Source: Rhodocaloribacter litoris
Lineage (GTDB): Bacteria; Bacteroidota; Rhodothermia; Rhodothermales; ISCAR-4553
Direction: 5' to 3'
NCBI RefSeq assembly: GCF_011682235.2
Contig: NZ_CP076718.1
Location: 2,530,189 to 2,572,718 of the forward strand
Length of the DNA stretch: 42,530 bases
The notes beneath the pieces are model-generated. The model had not been told where the DNA came from. It made no database searches and was given only the letters and a program-made list of their open reading frames with translations. This document shows, piece after piece, positions 1 through 12,575 of the stretch; position 1 is the stretch's first letter; each line of letters starts with the position of its first letter. Made by a program: the position numbers and the translations under genes.

Positions 1-337
1 GTTGAAAAAGGCTCGGATGACCTGAGGGTAGGGGTGAAAGGCCAATCAAACCCGGAGATAGCTCGTACTCCCCGAAATGTATTTAGGTACAGCGTCACGG
101 TAGTCTGCTGGAGGTAGAGCACTGATAGGGCTAGGGCCCTTCACCGGGTACCAAACCCTGACAAACTCCGAATGCCGGCAGTACGGTCCGTGGCAGTGAG
201 GGCGCGGGTGATAAGATCCGTGTCCGAGAGGGAAACAACCCAGACCGACAGCTAAGGTCCCCAAGTCCAGGCTAAGTTGAGCAAAGGGGGTCGGACTGCT
301 TAGACAACCAGGATGTTGGCTTAGAAGCAGCCATTCA

Positions 338-369
<32 letters not shown>

Positions 370-1162
370 CGGTCCGGCATCGAAAATTTGCGGGCATCAA
401 GTCTGGCACCGAAGCTTCGGATTCAATCGATTCGTCGATTGAGTGGTAGGGGAGCATTCCAGCGGCGCCGAAGCCATCGCGCGAGCGGTGGTGGAGCTTC
501 TGGAAAAGAAAATGTAGGTATGAGTAACGATAAGACGGGCGAGAAACCCGTCCGCCGTAAGCCTAAGGGTTCCTGATCAACGCTAATCGGATCAGGGTTA
601 GTCGGGACCTAAGCCGAGGCCGAAAGGCGTAGGCGATGGAAAACGGGTCAACATTCCCGTACCACCCGAAGACGTTAACGTAAGGCGTGACGCAGAAGCG
701 TAAGGCCCGCGCACAGACGGATGTGCGTTGAAGCACGTAGGCCGGGAAGTAGGCAAATCCGCTTCCCACACAGGCTGAAATGCGACAGTAGGGGGAACCG
801 TCAGGGGAACCCATAGAGGCCCCAAGCCCGCTGCCGAGAAAAGCGTCGTACGTTGTCGAGGGTGCCCGTACCGCAAACCGACACAGGTAGGCAAGGAGAG
901 CATCCTAAGGCGCTCGAGTGATTCACGGTTAAGGAACTCGGCAAAATGGCCCCGTAACTTCGGGAGAAGGGGCGCCTACCCTCACCGGACCGCTTCGGCG
1001 GTCCATAAAAGCGAGGGTGGGCCGCAGTGAAACGGCCCAAGCGACTGTTTAACAAAAACACAGCTCTCTGCTAAATCGCAAGATGACGTATAGGGAGTGA
1101 CACCTGCCCGGTGCCGGAAGGTTAAGGAAGCGTGTTAGCCCTTCGGGGCGAAGCTCGCGACT

Positions 1163-1982
<820 letters not shown>

Positions 1983-2234
1983 GGGCACTGTCTCAACCGT
2001 GAGCTCGGTGAAATTGTGGTGCCGGTGAAGACGCCGGCTACCCGCAGCGGGACGGAAAGACCCCGTGCACCTTTACTACAGCTTGGCATTGACTTCGTCC
2101 AGAGCATGTGTAGGATAGGCGGGAGACTGTGAAGCGGCGTCGCCAGGCGCCGTGGAGTCGCCCTTGAAATACCGCCCTTGCTCTGGTTGAAGCCTAACCT
2201 GCGGCCGTGATCCGGTCGAGGGACAGTGTCAGGT

Positions 2235-2266
<32 letters not shown>

Positions 2267-2369
2267 ACGTAACGGAGGCTCCCAAAGGTGCCCTCAGCAC
2301 GGTCGGTAATCGTGCGCAGAGTGTAAAGGCATAAGGGCGCTTGACTGCGAGACAGACAGGTCGAGCAGG

Positions 2370-2403
<34 letters not shown>

Positions 2404-2425
2404 CATGGAAGGGCCGTCGCTCAAA

Positions 2426-2572
<147 letters not shown>

Positions 2573-2573
2573 T

Positions 2574-2614
<41 letters not shown>

Positions 2615-2985
2615 TGCTGCGGGCGTAGGAGACTTGAGCGGATCTGCTTCCAGTACGAGAGGACCGAAGTGGACGAACCTCTAGTGTACCTGTTGTGGCG
2701 CCAGCTGCACCGCAGGGTAGCTATGTTCGGATGGGATAAGCGCTGAAAGCATCTAAGCACGAAACCCACCGCAAGATGAGGTCTCCCCTACGGGTCGTTC
2801 TAGATGAGGACGTAGATAGGCGGCAGGTGTACGCACAGTAATGTGTTCAGCCGAGCCGTACTAATTACCCGTGCGACTTGAGCCTTTTGTTTTACCCGCG
2901 TCACCTTTCGCACAGGTGCTCGTCACCCACGTGATACCCGCTCGGCGCATTGCGCTCCGGAACATTCCTCATGTCACCCTCTTTG

Positions 2986-3101
<116 letters not shown>

Positions 3102-3110
3102 TCTTTCCTT

Positions 3111-3155
3111 CGAGAAGCCCTGTCGTCGTCTGACGGCAGGGCTTCTCGCTTTTTG
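3111..3155 (+). terminator. Rho-independent terminator of the rRNA operon
   Basis: A long stem, CGAGAAGCCCTG... paired with ...CAGGGCTTCTCG, is followed by CTTTTTG. It lies 10 bases after the 5S gene and before purL, so it closes the rRNA operon. Confidence 0.9.
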
Positions 3156-3246
3156 ACCAAGGCTTCGCCACCTCCCACCCCGGAACGATCGCCCCCTTTC
3201 GTATTTTAAGCCTTCCAACGTCCGACCCTTTGCTGCTCCTGCACGC

Positions 3247-5532
3247 ATGGCCACCACCCTCCTCCGCGATCCCGAAGTCACCCTCGAACTGGCCCTCGAA
3301 CATGGCCTCACCGAGGAAGAATACGGCTGGATCCTCGAAAAACTGGGGCGCACGCCCACATTCGTCGAACTCGGCATCTATTCCGTGATGTGGAGCGAGC
3401 ATTGCTCGTACAAGAACTCCATCGCGGTGCTGAAGACGCTCCCGCGCGAGGGGGGCGCCCTGCTCGTGGGCGCGGGCGAGGAGAACGCCGGCCTCGTCGA
3501 CATCGGCGATGGGCTGGCGGTGGCCTTCAAGATCGAAAGCCACAACCACCCCTCGGCCGTCGAGCCCTACCAGGGCGCGGCCACGGGCGTCGGCGGCATC
3601 CAGCGCGACATTTTCACCATGGGCGCCCGGCCCATCGCCTCCCTCAACTCGCTCCGCTTCGGCCCGCTCGAAAGCCCCCGCGTGCGCTACCTCGTCGACG
3701 GCGTCGTGCGCGGCATCGGCGACTACGGCAATGCCTTCGGCGTACCCACCGTGGCCGGCGAGGTCTACTTCGACCCCGCCTACGAGGGCAACCCGCTCGT
3801 CAACGCCATGAGTGTGGGCGTCGTGAAGGTGGGACAGACGGCCTCCGCCATCGCCACGGGCGTCGGCAACCCGGTCTACATCGTCGGCTCGGCCACCGGG
3901 CGCGACGGCATCCACGGTGCCACCTTCGCCTCGGAGGAGATCTCCGAGGCGAGCGAGGCCAAACGCCCCAGCGTGCAGGTGGGCGACCCCTTCACCGAAA
4001 AGCTGCTCCTCGAGGCCACGCTCGAAGTCATCCGGGCCGGCGTGGTCGTGGGTATCCAGGACATGGGCGCCGCCGGGCTGACGTGCTCCTCGTGCGAGAT
4101 GAGCGCCAAGGGCGGCTGTGGCATGGTGCTCCACGTCGACCGCGTGCCCATGCGCGAGGAAGGCATGACGCCCTACGAGGTGATGCTCTCCGAGAGCCAG
4201 GAGCGGATGCTCATCGTCTGCCAGAAGGGCAGGGAGGCCGAACTGGAGGCCATCTTCGCGAAGTGGGACCTCCACGCCGTGCAGATCGGCGAGGTCACCG
4301 GCGACGGGCGCGTGAAGGTCTACTGGCACGGTGAGCTGGTGGCCGACGTGCCCGCCGAACACCTGGTCCTCGGCGGCGGCGCCCCGGTCTACTACCGCGA
4401 GACGCGCCGCCCCGCCTACCTCGACGAGACCGCCGCCTTCGACGTCGCCACGGTGCCGGACGTGGCCCCCGGCGCGGCCGGCGACGTGCTCCTGCGCCTG
4501 CTCGGCGCGCCCAACATCGCCTCGAAGCGGTGGGTGTTCGAGCAGTACGACCACATGGTGCGCACCAACACCGTCGCCGGGCCGGGCCCGACCGACGCCG
4601 CCGTCATCCGCCTCAAGGGCACCCGGAAGGGGCTGGCCGTCAAGACCGACTGCAACGGGCGCTACGTCTACCTGAACCCCCGGCGCGGCGGGCAGATCGC
4701 CGTGGCCGAAGCGGCCCGCAACGTCGTCTGCGCCGGCGGCAAGCCGCTCGCCATCACGAACTGCCTCAACTTCGGCAACCCGTACAAGCCGGAAGTCTAC
4801 TGGGTCTTCAAGGAGGCCGTCGGCGGGATGGGCGACGCCTGCCGGGTCTTCGATACGCCCGTCACGGGCGGCAACGTGTCGTTCTACAACGAGAACCCGA
4901 ACGGCGCCGTCTTTCCGACGCCCACCATCGGGATGCTCGGCCTGGTGGAAGACGTGGCGGCGCACACTACGACGGCCGCCCTGAAGGCCGCGGGCGACGT
5001 CGCCTTCCTGCTTACCCCGGCCGCCTGGACGCACCGCGACGACCTGGGCGGGTCGGAGTACCTGGCCTGCATCCACGGCCGCACCGCCGGCGACGCCCCG
5101 CATCTGGATCTGCAGGAGGAAAAAGCCGTACAGGAGGCGATGCTGGCGCTCATCCGCGCCGGCCTCGTCCGCAGCGCGCACGACGTCTCGGACGGCGGGC
5201 TGGCCGTCTGCCTGGCCGAGAGCGTGCTCTTCTCGGACGGCCTCGGCCTGCGGGTGGACGTCTCCGCCCCCGGCCTGCGCCGCGACGCCGTCCTCTTCGG
5301 CGAGGCCCAGTCGCGCATCGTCTTCACCGTGGCGCCGGACCGCCTGGCCGACGTGGCGGCGCTGCTCGAAGGCCGCCCCGTGCGGGCCACCCGCCTGGGC
5401 GAGGTGACCGCCACCGGGCGCCTGACGCTGGCGCTCGACGGCACGACGGTCCTCGACCTGACGCGGGCCCAGATGGCCGACCCCTACGAAAACGCCCTGC
5501 CGGCCCGCCTGAACGCACCGGTGGCCGGCTGA
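3247..5532 (+). CDS. purL: Phosphoribosylformylglycinamidine synthase subunit PurL
   Basis: This is the ATP-dependent amidotransferase-partner subunit that converts FGAR to FGAM in purine synthesis. At 761 residues it is the length of the PurL of three-subunit PurLQS systems, without the fused glutaminase of the large enterobacterial form, so separate purQ and purS genes are expected elsewhere. Visible family marks are SEHCS at 50-54, ESHNHP at 97-102 followed by an ATP-binding GAATGVGGI segment, and a second AIRS-like half with GGNVSFYNE. The start is the first ATG of the frame, and the protein begins in the usual way with a helix leading to the SEHCS motif. It sits alone after the rRNA terminator; the downstream gene is unrelated in function. 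The dense shadow ORFs on the other strand reflect its GC-rich codon use. Confidence 0.97.
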   Translation: MATTLLRDPEVTLELALEHGLTEEEYGWILEKLGRTPTFVELGIYSVMWSEHCSYKNSIAVLKTLPREGGALLVGAGEENAGLVDIGDGLAVAFKIESHNHPSAVEPYQGAATGVGGIQRDIFTMGARPIASLNSLRFGPLESPRVRYLVDGVVRGIGDYGNAFGVPTVAGEVYFDPAYEGNPLVNAMSVGVVKVGQTASAIATGVGNPVYIVGSATGRDGIHGATFASEEISEASEAKRPSVQVGDPFTEKLLLEATLEVIRAGVVVGIQDMGAAGLTCSSCEMSAKGGCGMVLHVDRVPMREEGMTPYEVMLSESQERMLIVCQKGREAELEAIFAKWDLHAVQIGEVTGDGRVKVYWHGELVADVPAEHLVLGGGAPVYYRETRRPAYLDETAAFDVATVPDVAPGAAGDVLLRLLGAPNIASKRWVFEQYDHMVRTNTVAGPGPTDAAVIRLKGTRKGLAVKTDCNGRYVYLNPRRGGQIAVAEAARNVVCAGGKPLAITNCLNFGNPYKPEVYWVFKEAVGGMGDACRVFDTPVTGGNVSFYNENPNGAVFPTPTIGMLGLVEDVAAHTTTAALKAAGDVAFLLTPAAWTHRDDLGGSEYLACIHGRTAGDAPHLDLQEEKAVQEAMLALIRAGLVRSAHDVSDGGLAVCLAESVLFSDGLGLRVDVSAPGLRRDAVLFGEAQSRIVFTVAPDRLADVAALLEGRPVRATRLGEVTATGRLTLALDGTTVLDLTRAQMADPYENALPARLNAPVAG

Positions 5533-5671
5533 CCCTGCCCTCATCTGGTATGTTGCTTGCTCTGACCGGCGACGATCCCGCGGGGAAACCCCGGCTGCCG
5601 GCCCTCGTGTAACGGGGGGCCGCTCGTTTAAACAAACAAGCGATATGCTTCCACCAAGACCGAAGAAAACT

Positions 5672-6025
5672 ATGGCACAGAACGCCAAATACGTGACGGT
5701 GACCGACAGCACCTTCCAGGATGAAGTGTTGAACGCCGACGTGCCCGTGCTCGTCGACTTCTGGGCGACCTGGTGCGGGCCCTGCCGGGTCATCGCGCCG
5801 GTGATCGAGCAGCTGGCCGAGGAGTTCGAGGGCCGTGCCAAGGTGGCCAAGATGGATGTGGACCATAACCCGCAGACGCCGATGGCCTATGGCATCCGCT
5901 CCATCCCGACCCTGCTGTTCTTCAAAGACGGCAAAGTGGTCGATCAGATGATCGGGGGCTCCCCTTCGATGAAGAAGGCGCTGGCGGCCAAGCTCGAAGC
6001 CCTCACGGCACAGACAACGGCCTGA
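5672..6025 (+). CDS. trxA: Thioredoxin
   Basis: This is a 117-residue thioredoxin with the redox motif WCGPC (cysteines at about 35 and 38), the DFWATW strand before it, the buried aspartate region and the cis-proline loop SIPTLLFF. It reduces protein disulfides in the cytoplasm and is itself reduced by thioredoxin reductase, whose gene follows about 120 bases downstream. The ATG at 5672 is preferred over an in-frame ATG at 5645 because the protein then starts at the normal family position; the earlier start would add nine basic and proline-rich residues with no family counterpart. A hairpin terminator separates it from trxB, so the two are adjacent but probably not simply co-transcribed. Confidence 0.95.
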   Translation: MAQNAKYVTVTDSTFQDEVLNADVPVLVDFWATWCGPCRVIAPVIEQLAEEFEGRAKVAKMDVDHNPQTPMAYGIRSIPTLLFFKDGKVVDQMIGGSPSMKKALAAKLEALTAQTTA

Positions 6026-6065
6026 ACGGCACGCGGCGGCGCGGCCGCCTGCCGTCCGTTCTTTT

Positions 6066-6105
6066 GCCCGGAGGAAAGGCTTGTCCTCTTCTCCGGGCCT
6101 TTTTT
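6066..6105 (+). terminator. Terminator between trxA and trxB
   Basis: GCCCGGAG pairs with CTCCGGGC and is followed by CTTTTTT. It lies 40 bases after the trxA stop codon and just before trxB. Confidence 0.85.
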
Positions 6106-6148
6106 CGGCGATGCCATGACGCCATCCACCTCCAATCTGGAACGGACC

Positions 6149-7186
6149 ATGACACGATCCTCCCGCTCGCAGGAGACGCCAGACCTTACCCCCTTCGACG
6201 GGATCGACTTCTCGAACGCCGAGCACCGGCACGTCGTCATCATCGGGACGGGGCCGGCAGGGCTGACGGCCGCGCTCTACGCTGCGCGGGCCAACCTGGA
6301 GCCGCTCGTCTACCAGGGACCCGAACCGGGCGGCCAGCTCACGACCACAACCGACGTCGAGAACTATCCGGGCTTTCCCGATGGTATCCTGGGGCCGGAA
6401 CTGATGCAGCGCTTCGAGCAGCAGGCCGCCCGGTTCGGCGCCGAACTGCGCTGGGGGCTGATCACCGCCGTCGATTTCTCGCGCCGTCCCTTCCGGCTGA
6501 TCGCGGACGAAACGACCCCCCTGCTGGCCGACACCGTCATCATTGCCACCGGCGCTTCGGCCAAATACCTGGGGCTGCCCAACGAGAAGCGCCTCCTCGG
6601 GCGCGGCGTCTCGGCCTGCGCCACCTGCGACGGCGCGTTCTTCCGGGGCGAGGAGGTGGCCGTCGTCGGCGGGGGGGATACGGCCATGGAGGAGGCCCTC
6701 TTCCTTACCCGCTTCGCCACCCGCGTCCACGTCATCCACCGGCGCGACGAGCTCCGGGCCTCGAAGATCATGCAGGAGCGGGCGTTCAAAAACGAGAAGA
6801 TCGTGTTCGTCTGGAACACCGTGGTGACGGACGTGCTCGGTGAGAACGAGGTCGAAGGGCTGGCCCTGATGAACACGCAGACGGGCGAGACGTCCACGCT
6901 GCCCGTCAAGGGGCTCTTCATCGCCATCGGGCACAAGCCGAACACGGAAATCTTTCGGGGCTGGCTCGACATGGATGACCTCGGCTACATCCGCACGAAG
7001 CCGGGTACGTCGTACACGAACATTCCCGGTGTCTTCGCCAGCGGTGACGCGCAGGACCACGTCTACCGCCAGGCCGTGACGGCGGCCGGGACCGGCTGCA
7101 TGGCGGCCATCGATGCGGAACGTTTCCTGGCCGCCGAGGCCCACGCCGCCGCAGGGGCGCCGGCCGCCACCGCTTCAACTTCCTGA
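6149..7186 (+). CDS. trxB: Thioredoxin reductase (NADPH)
   Basis: This flavoprotein transfers electrons from NADPH to thioredoxin. The FAD-binding GTGPAG lies at residues 33-38, the redox pair CATC at 157-160, the NADPH-binding GGGDTA at 174-179, and the second FAD-contact motif [12 protein letters not shown] near the C-terminus. The ATG at 6149 gives 345 residues. An upstream in-frame ATG at 6116 would add eleven residues but would start about ten bases from the terminator T-run, so the later one is preferred without strong proof. The alanine-rich tail after the last helix is an extra of about 15 residues. The gene ends in a 12-base tail-to-tail overlap with the next, oppositely oriented gene. 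Confidence 0.95.
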   Translation: MTRSSRSQETPDLTPFDGIDFSNAEHRHVVIIGTGPAGLTAALYAARANLEPLVYQGPEPGGQLTTTTDVENYPGFPDGILGPELMQRFEQQAARFGAELRWGLITAVDFSRRPFRLIADETTPLLADTVIIATGASAKYLGLPNEKRLLGRGVSACATCDGAFFRGEEVAVVGGGDTAMEEALFLTRFATRVHVIHRRDELRASKIMQERAFKNEKIVFVWNTVVTDVLGENEVEGLALMNTQTGETSTLPVKGLFIAIGHKPNTEIFRGWLDMDDLGYIRTKPGTSYTNIPGVFASGDAQDHVYRQAVTAAGTGCMAAIDAERFLAAEAHAAAGAPAATASTS

Positions 7187-9622
7187 AACCCCGCCGGGGA
7201 CGCTGAACGCGGCGAGCAGGTAGGCCGCCGCCGCGGCCACCATGACGGCCGCGAAGCCTGCTTCCACGGCGAGCAGGGTGGCCAGCGCCGTGCTGACGAC
7301 CGAGAGGCAGCCGTTGATGCCCCACGCCCAGGGGACGTGCCCGGCCCGGTGCCGGGCCAGCCGTCGCAGGCCGAGCGGAAAGGGGAAACCCATCACAAAG
7401 GCCGGCGGGGCCAGCAGCAACAGCGTCACGAGCGCCTTGAGGCCCGGTGCCAGGGCGATGGTCGCCCCGAGCAGCGGCGGGAGCACAACGACGTAGAGGA
7501 AGAGCAGCAGGGCAATCAACCCGGCTACCCTGCGGAGCAGCGGAGGGCGGGGCGTGAAGCGCTCGGAGACATAGCTGCCGGCGCCGGAGCAGATCAGGAT
7601 CACGCTGATCACGGCGGCGGCAGCGTAGAGCGGGGTGCCCAGGTAGAGCGTGAATTGCTGGATGAGTACCATCTCGACGAACAGGTAGCCGAGCCCGAGG
7701 CCGCCGAAATAGAGCAGGGTGCCCGGTTTGCCGGGCTCGCGCCAGCCAAGGCGCCACAGCGGCAACAGGATCAGGAGCATGGCGGCGGCGACGAGCTGGA
7801 GCAGGGTCAGGCCCACCACCAGCAGGCCCAACTCCAGAAAGGGCACCGTCCGCTCGCCGAACTGGGCGGCCAGGTGTGGCAGGCTACGCCATCGGACGAA
7901 CTGGTCGAAGTACGGGCGGTTGTCGGTTGCCGGGCGCACGCGGAAGGCATAGGTCGCGTAGAAGTGTTCCCTCGGCACGTGCCCGTCGCGTGCAGGAGCG
8001 AGCAGGGTGTCCACGTAAGCGAAGAAACGGTCGTCCTGCAGGCGATTGTACTGGGCGTGCTCCGGGGGTCTCAGGGTTGCCGGCAGCACGGGATCGAAGC
8101 CGAGGCGGTCGGCGAACCGGCGGACGCGCTCCGGGGCATCCGGGGGCAGGGGCGAGCGCGTCAGGACGAAGGTGATGGTGCCCCAGCCCCGGACAGCGGC
8201 CAGGTGCCGTTCGGGCGGGCTGGCGCCTTCGGCCTGGAGCACCTCGACGAGCGTGGCCAGGAGGCGAAGCGGGTGACGGTACGGATAGTCCAGCCAGGTC
8301 GAAAGGGCCAGGGCACCGTGCGGTCGTAGCCGGTGCCACATGGTGCGCAGGGCCTCTTTCGTCAGGGTGTACTGCTCCTGCAACGCCGAGAAACCGACCG
8401 TTCCGCCGAAGGCCCCCGTGGTAGGCAGGACGATCAGGTCGTAGGTCGCGGTGTCGGCGGCCAGGAAGGCGCGTGGCTCGGCGACGCGCACGGCCAGCGC
8501 CGGGTGGTGAAACAGCGAGTCGGTGCGGGCGGCCAGCTCGTGCCGCATCAGGTCGACCGCAGCCCGGTTGGGCTCGACCGCCGTCACGTGCCCGGCGCCG
8601 TTGGTCAGTGCCTGGGCCACGCGTTCTCCCGTGCGTGCCTCCAGCACGAGCACCCACTCGCGCGGCCCGAGCGCATACGGCAGGGCCGACGTGGTGAAGT
8701 CGAGCAGGTGCGTGGTGTCCGTGCGCGACCAGGCGGTCACGGCACCGAACCAGTTGCCGTTGTTGAAGACCGCCTCCTGGGGCGGGACGGTTCCGGTGTA
8801 GGACAGGCTCAGGCCGGGAGCATGTCGCAGGGCCGGCGAGGCGACTACCTGGAGGAAGCCGTGCGGGCTGCTTCGTGCGAGCACGATGCGCGCCTCCGGC
8901 AAGGCCAGGGTGCGGCTCAGGTCCTTGTATTCGGAAAGGACGAGGCGGGGCGGCCGGAGGAGAAAGCACAGCGACAGCGCCCCGCCGGCCAGGGCGGCCA
9001 GCCGGAACGCCCTCCGGTGCCGCCGGGGCCGGACGACCAGGGCGGCCGCGACGGGGAAAAGGGCAACCAGGGCCGGCAGGGCCGGTGGGGCGGCCACATG
9101 CAGCAGCACCACGGCCACGAGCCCCCCCAGCCCGGAGCCCAGCAGGTTGGCGAAGTAATAGGTGCCCACCTGCGCGGCATACCACACGAAGACGAGACCG
9201 ATCGCAAGTGCGCCCAGAAAGAAGGGAATGAAGAAAAGCAGGTAGGTGACGGCCAGCGACCCGGCGTGAGCGGCATCGACAAAGAGCAGGTAGGCATCGA
9301 AGCGGGCGAAGGGCTGCTGGGAGAGACCCGTCACCGTGGCCATCGTGGCCCCGCAGGCCAGCATCAGCACCGGCACCAGCGCCTCGAACCGGCGGAGCAT
9401 CCACACCCGGGCCAGGGCAATCAGGGTGCCGGCGGCGCCAAAGCCCAGCAGGGCCACCGAAATCACCATGTAGGCAAAATGGTACCACTGCACCAGCGAC
9501 AGCACCTGCATCAGCACCAGCTGGAAGGCAATCAGGGCGACCGACAGCAGCGCAACCGCTATGTGACCGCGCGTGGAGGCGGCAGGGCGGCACAGGGCGC
9601 GACGGGTCGGTGCGGCAGGCAT
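7175..9622 (-). CDS. Large membrane protein with spermidine-synthase-like domain
   Basis: The 815-residue protein has three parts. Residues about 18-230 form several hydrophobic segments. The middle (about 280-560) reads like a Rossmann-fold methyltransferase or spermidine-synthase domain, with the strand VLVLEARTG followed by VTAVEPN, where the acidic residue would bind the nucleoside. The C-terminal 250 residues are again strongly hydrophobic (about six segments). This arrangement is known for integral-membrane 'spermidine synthase-like' proteins of undefined substrate. The canonical glycine loop is weakened (EARTGERV instead of a GGGDG-type loop), so classical aminopropyl transfer is uncertain. 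The start is the ATG just before the first hydrophobic stretch. It stands alone, convergent with trxB. Confidence 0.75.
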   Translation of the reverse strand: MPAAPTRRALCRPAASTRGHIAVALLSVALIAFQLVLMQVLSLVQWYHFAYMVISVALLGFGAAGTLIALARVWMLRRFEALVPVLMLACGATMATVTGLSQQPFARFDAYLLFVDAAHAGSLAVTYLLFFIPFFLGALAIGLVFVWYAAQVGTYYFANLLGSGLGGLVAVVLLHVAAPPALPALVALFPVAAALVVRPRRHRRAFRLAALAGGALSLCFLLRPPRLVLSEYKDLSRTLALPEARIVLARSSPHGFLQVVASPALRHAPGLSLSYTGTVPPQEAVFNNGNWFGAVTAWSRTDTTHLLDFTTSALPYALGPREWVLVLEARTGERVAQALTNGAGHVTAVEPNRAAVDLMRHELAARTDSLFHHPALAVRVAEPRAFLAADTATYDLIVLPTTGAFGGTVGFSALQEQYTLTKEALRTMWHRLRPHGALALSTWLDYPYRHPLRLLATLVEVLQAEGASPPERHLAAVRGWGTITFVLTRSPLPPDAPERVRRFADRLGFDPVLPATLRPPEHAQYNRLQDDRFFAYVDTLLAPARDGHVPREHFYATYAFRVRPATDNRPYFDQFVRWRSLPHLAAQFGERTVPFLELGLLVVGLTLLQLVAAAMLLILLPLWRLGWREPGKPGTLLYFGGLGLGYLFVEMVLIQQFTLYLGTPLYAAAAVISVILICSGAGSYVSERFTPRPPLLRRVAGLIALLLFLYVVVLPPLLGATIALAPGLKALVTLLLLAPPAFVMGFPFPLGLRRLARHRAGHVPWAWGINGCLSVVSTALATLLAVEAGFAAVMVAAAAAYLLAAFSVPGGVSGS

Positions 9623-9669
9623 CGGTGGTATGCAGGCGGACTACACCCTCTGGACGTGTGACACGTCCC

Positions 9670-10359
9670 TCACCCACCCCGGCGGAAGGGGACGAAACGA
9701 ACGGGTACGAGGCTCTGCGTGGTCACGCGCCCCCGCCGGTCTTTCTCGACAAGCATGAGCGTCTGCGTGCGGAACGGCGAGCCGACCGGGATGACCATCC
9801 GGCCGCCCCGCTTGAGCTGGTCGATCAGCGGCGGGGGAATATGCTCCGCGGCCGCCGTGACCACGATGGCATCGAACGGGGCATGGGCTGCCCAGCCCTC
9901 GTAGCCGTCGCCCTGCCGGACGCGGACCCGGGTGTAGCCGAGGTCGGCCAGGCGACGGGCGGCGCTTTCGGCCAGCTCCGGCACGATCTCGATCGTGTAC
10001 ACCGTGTCGACGAGCTCGGCCAGCACGGCCGCCTGATAGCCGGAGCCGGTGCCGATCTCAAGGACGCGATGGGACGGCTCCGGGGCCACGAGCGCCGTCA
10101 TGTAGGCGACGATGAACGGCTGGGAGATCGTCTGCCCGTAGCCGATCGGCAGGGGAAAGTCGTGATACGCGTAGGGACGCTGGTCTTCCGGTACGAACAG
10201 GTGACGGGGCACCTTCCGCATGGCCCGTAAGACACCGGGGTGCGTGACCCCCCGCGCCTCGATCTGCTCACGCACCATGCGCGCCCGGCGAGCCGCGTAG
10301 TCGGTCGTGTCGACGGGCACGTCGCTGCACAGGAGAAGACCGAGGAGGAACGGCAACAT
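9670..10359 (-). CDS. pcm: Protein-L-isoaspartate O-methyltransferase, probably exported
   Basis: This enzyme uses S-adenosylmethionine to methylate isoaspartyl residues in damaged proteins so that they can be repaired. The family motif GYGQTISQP lies at about 73-81 and the SAM-binding EIGTGSGYQ at 101-109, and the length of 229 residues is normal for the family plus a short leader. The first 12 residues (MLPFLLGLLLCS) are hydrophobic and look like a signal peptide or lipoprotein-like leader, suggesting action outside the cytoplasm. A cytoplasmic form starting later cannot be excluded. It lies 48 bases beyond the start of the preceding minus-strand gene and is likely transcribed upstream of it. 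Confidence 0.9.
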   Translation of the reverse strand: MLPFLLGLLLCSDVPVDTTDYAARRARMVREQIEARGVTHPGVLRAMRKVPRHLFVPEDQRPYAYHDFPLPIGYGQTISQPFIVAYMTALVAPEPSHRVLEIGTGSGYQAAVLAELVDTVYTIEIVPELAESAARRLADLGYTRVRVRQGDGYEGWAAHAPFDAIVVTAAAEHIPPPLIDQLKRGGRMVIPVGSPFRTQTLMLVEKDRRGRVTTQSLVPVRFVPFRRGG

Positions 10360-10527
10360 CGGAGGCGGGACAGGGGGCGGGAAGGCCGACGCCTATAAAA
10401 CCGATGCCCCGTCGTTCTGATCCTCGGGCGGTCCGGCCGCTTTCCTGTGGAGAAGGGGGCCGCAGGGGGTACCGGGGGCACGGCCTGCCGCACAGGCGGT
10501 TGGTTTGGCGCGTGCCGGGCCCGGATC

Positions 10528-11391
10528 TCACTTCCGAAACAGATTTGTGAGCACAAACCAGATGTTTTCCTTTCGCTCACGCAGGCGACGGGTGAAGTAG
10601 GGCAGCCACATCCGCCCGTAGGGGACGTAGATCCGCATCCGATAGCCCTCCTGCACGATCTGTACCTGGGTCTCGGGCCGGATGCCGTAGAGCATCTGAA
10701 ACTCGAACGCGTCGCGATCGATGCTTTTTTCGGCGACGAATCGTTTCGTGGCGTCGATGAGCCGGTCGTCGTGGGTGGCGATGGCCGGATAGCGGCCGTG
10801 CAGGAGGAGATGCTGCATGTATTCGATGAACCGTGCCCGGATGTCGTCCATGTTCTGGTAGGCAATGCTCGCCGGTTCCTTGTAGGCTCCCTTGCACAGG
10901 CGCACCCGGGCCTTCAGGGCGCACATGCGCTCGACGTCCTGCGCCGTGCGTTTCAGGTAGGCCTGCAGCACGATACCCACGTGGTCCGGGTAGTCCGGGT
11001 AGACTTCCTCGAACATCGAGAGGGTGGATTCGGTCACGTCGCTGCCTTCCATGTCGAGCCGGACGAAGATGTCGGTCTGCCGGGCCACGGCCAGCAAGCG
11101 CTTCAGGTTGCCAAGCCCGAAGTCGTAGTCGATCTTCTGCCCGATCATGGAGAGCTTGATCGAGATGGTGGCCCGGAGCCCGTGCTCGGCGCGTTCCCGG
11201 GAGAGCGTTCGCAGCAGGTCGATGTAGAGGTCGCAGGCTTCGTTGGCCAGTGCCTTCTCGTCGATATATTCTCCAAGCAGATCGAGTGTGACGAGCAGCC
11301 CCTTCCGGTTGAGTTCGTGGACGATGGGCAGGGTGCCTTCGAGCGTTTCGGCGGCGACGAAACGACGGGCCAGGATGAACGGAAGCCGCAT
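10528..11391 (-). CDS. Proline dehydrogenase (monofunctional)
   Basis: This FAD enzyme oxidises proline to pyrroline-5-carboxylate and passes electrons to quinone. At 287 residues it is the short, single-domain type found outside the enterobacterial PutA fusions. Visible motifs in order are ISIKLS, RLDMEGSDVTEST, VLQAYLKRT, RLCKGAYKEP, ATHDDRLI, EFQMLYG and the C-terminal RIYVPYG with paired arginines in YFTRRLRERKEN that bind the substrate carboxylate. The frame is open 47 codons further upstream, but the ATG at 11391 gives the usual N-terminus for this family and is preferred. No P5C dehydrogenase gene is adjacent. Confidence 0.93.
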   Translation of the reverse strand: MRLPFILARRFVAAETLEGTLPIVHELNRKGLLVTLDLLGEYIDEKALANEACDLYIDLLRTLSRERAEHGLRATISIKLSMIGQKIDYDFGLGNLKRLLAVARQTDIFVRLDMEGSDVTESTLSMFEEVYPDYPDHVGIVLQAYLKRTAQDVERMCALKARVRLCKGAYKEPASIAYQNMDDIRARFIEYMQHLLLHGRYPAIATHDDRLIDATKRFVAEKSIDRDAFEFQMLYGIRPETQVQIVQEGYRMRIYVPYGRMWLPYFTRRLRERKENIWFVLTNLFRK

Positions 11392-11603
11392 GCGTATGAA
11401 TGGCTGGTTGGTACGAACGGGGGCACGAAGGCACCTCGGCCCGGGCGCCCGAAGCGCTTCCGAATATACTGCATTCCCGTGAGGTGCAAAAACGCGACCA
11501 CCGGCGACCCCGGGCCCGGGAAGACGATTCACATCGCCTTCGCGAAAGCCGGTGAATCAGCCGCCGCGTTGCCGCATTCAACAGGCAAACCAGGGTTGAT
11601 ACG

Positions 11604-12239
11604 ATGGACGTAGCGGATCTGAGAAAGGAATATGGCGGTGCCGGGCTTTCCGAGACCGACGTTGCCGCCGATCCCGTCGAACAGTTTGCCCGCTGGTTCG
11701 AGGTGGCCGTGGCGACGGTGCCCGAAGCCAACGCCCTGACGCTGGCGACCGCCTCGCCGGAAGGCCGGCCCTCGGCCCGTATCGTGCTCCTGAAAGGGTT
11801 CGACGCCGAGGGCTTTCGGTTCTTCACCAACTACGAGAGCCGGAAAGCCCGTGAACTCGAGGCCAATCCCTGGGCGGCCATGGTCTTCTGGTGGGCCCCG
11901 CTGGAACGGCAGGTACGCATCGAAGGGCGAACTCGCCGCCTTCCCGAGCCCGAATCGGACGCCTACTTTCAAAGCCGGCCGCTCGGCAGCCGCCTGGGAG
12001 CCTGGGCCTCTCCCCAGAGCCGTCCCCTCCCGGACCGCCGGGTGCTGGAGGAACGCCTGAAGGAGGTCGCGGCCCGCTTTCCGGACGGCAAGGTGCCCCG
12101 GCCTCCCTACTGGGGCGGCTACCTGCTCGTCCCGGAGACCTTCGAGTTCTGGCAGGGCCGGCCCAACCGCCTGCACGACCGCCTCCACTACCGCCGCACC
12201 CCCGGCGGGACCTGGACGCTCGAACGCCTGGCGCCCTGA
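11604..12239 (+). CDS. pdxH: Pyridoxine/pyridoxamine 5'-phosphate oxidase
   Basis: This FMN enzyme makes pyridoxal 5'-phosphate, the active form of vitamin B6. The 211-residue length is standard. FMN-contact segments RIVLLKGFD and [10 protein letters not shown], and the C-terminal family signature [14 protein letters not shown], are all present. The start gives [10 protein letters not shown], matching the conserved N-terminal 'LR-EY' helix. It is transcribed divergently from the proline dehydrogenase gene and convergently with the coiled-coil gene downstream. Confidence 0.96.
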   Translation: MDVADLRKEYGGAGLSETDVAADPVEQFARWFEVAVATVPEANALTLATASPEGRPSARIVLLKGFDAEGFRFFTNYESRKARELEANPWAAMVFWWAPLERQVRIEGRTRRLPEPESDAYFQSRPLGSRLGAWASPQSRPLPDRRVLEERLKEVAARFPDGKVPRPPYWGGYLLVPETFEFWQGRPNRLHDRLHYRRTPGGTWTLERLAP

Positions 12240-12575
12240 CGACGCGGAGTGACGGGCCTTTTTCCAGGCATGCCCGATTTTGTGCACCCCGCCCAGAAAG
12301 CCCGAAAACGCCGTTTTTATTCCGGAAACCCGAACCGGACAGAGAAATTTTCACCGCGTGGTGGCCGGGGCGTAACAAAGACCTGCCACGGTTCGTAGGG
12401 GGGATGCGTCTTACGATGAGTGGTTGGGGGGACCTGGCGATCGATCGCGCACACACGATCGCCGGGCGCCCCCCGCCGCTTTTATGCGGGGGGTGTACCG
12501 GCGGCTTCCGGCGCTCCTCCGGAGCCGGGGGAAATGGGACGCGCAGGGCCGCGTTACGCGGACGAACGTCCCCGT
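12240..12575. other. Intergenic region with two tandem hairpins
   Basis: No gene is visible in these 336 bases between the convergent pdxH and the coiled-coil gene. Two strong inverted repeats lie side by side: GGCGATCG / CGATCGCC at 12436-12463 and CCCCCCGC / GCGGGGGG at 12469-12493. Neither is followed by a T-run on either strand, so they are not typical intrinsic terminators, but they could block convergent transcription. Confidence 0.5.

Noticed and set aside
5533-5671. Terminator between purL and trxA
   Set aside because: A weak CGGCCC/GGGCCG pairing near 5600-5622 lacks a T-run, so it was not listed.
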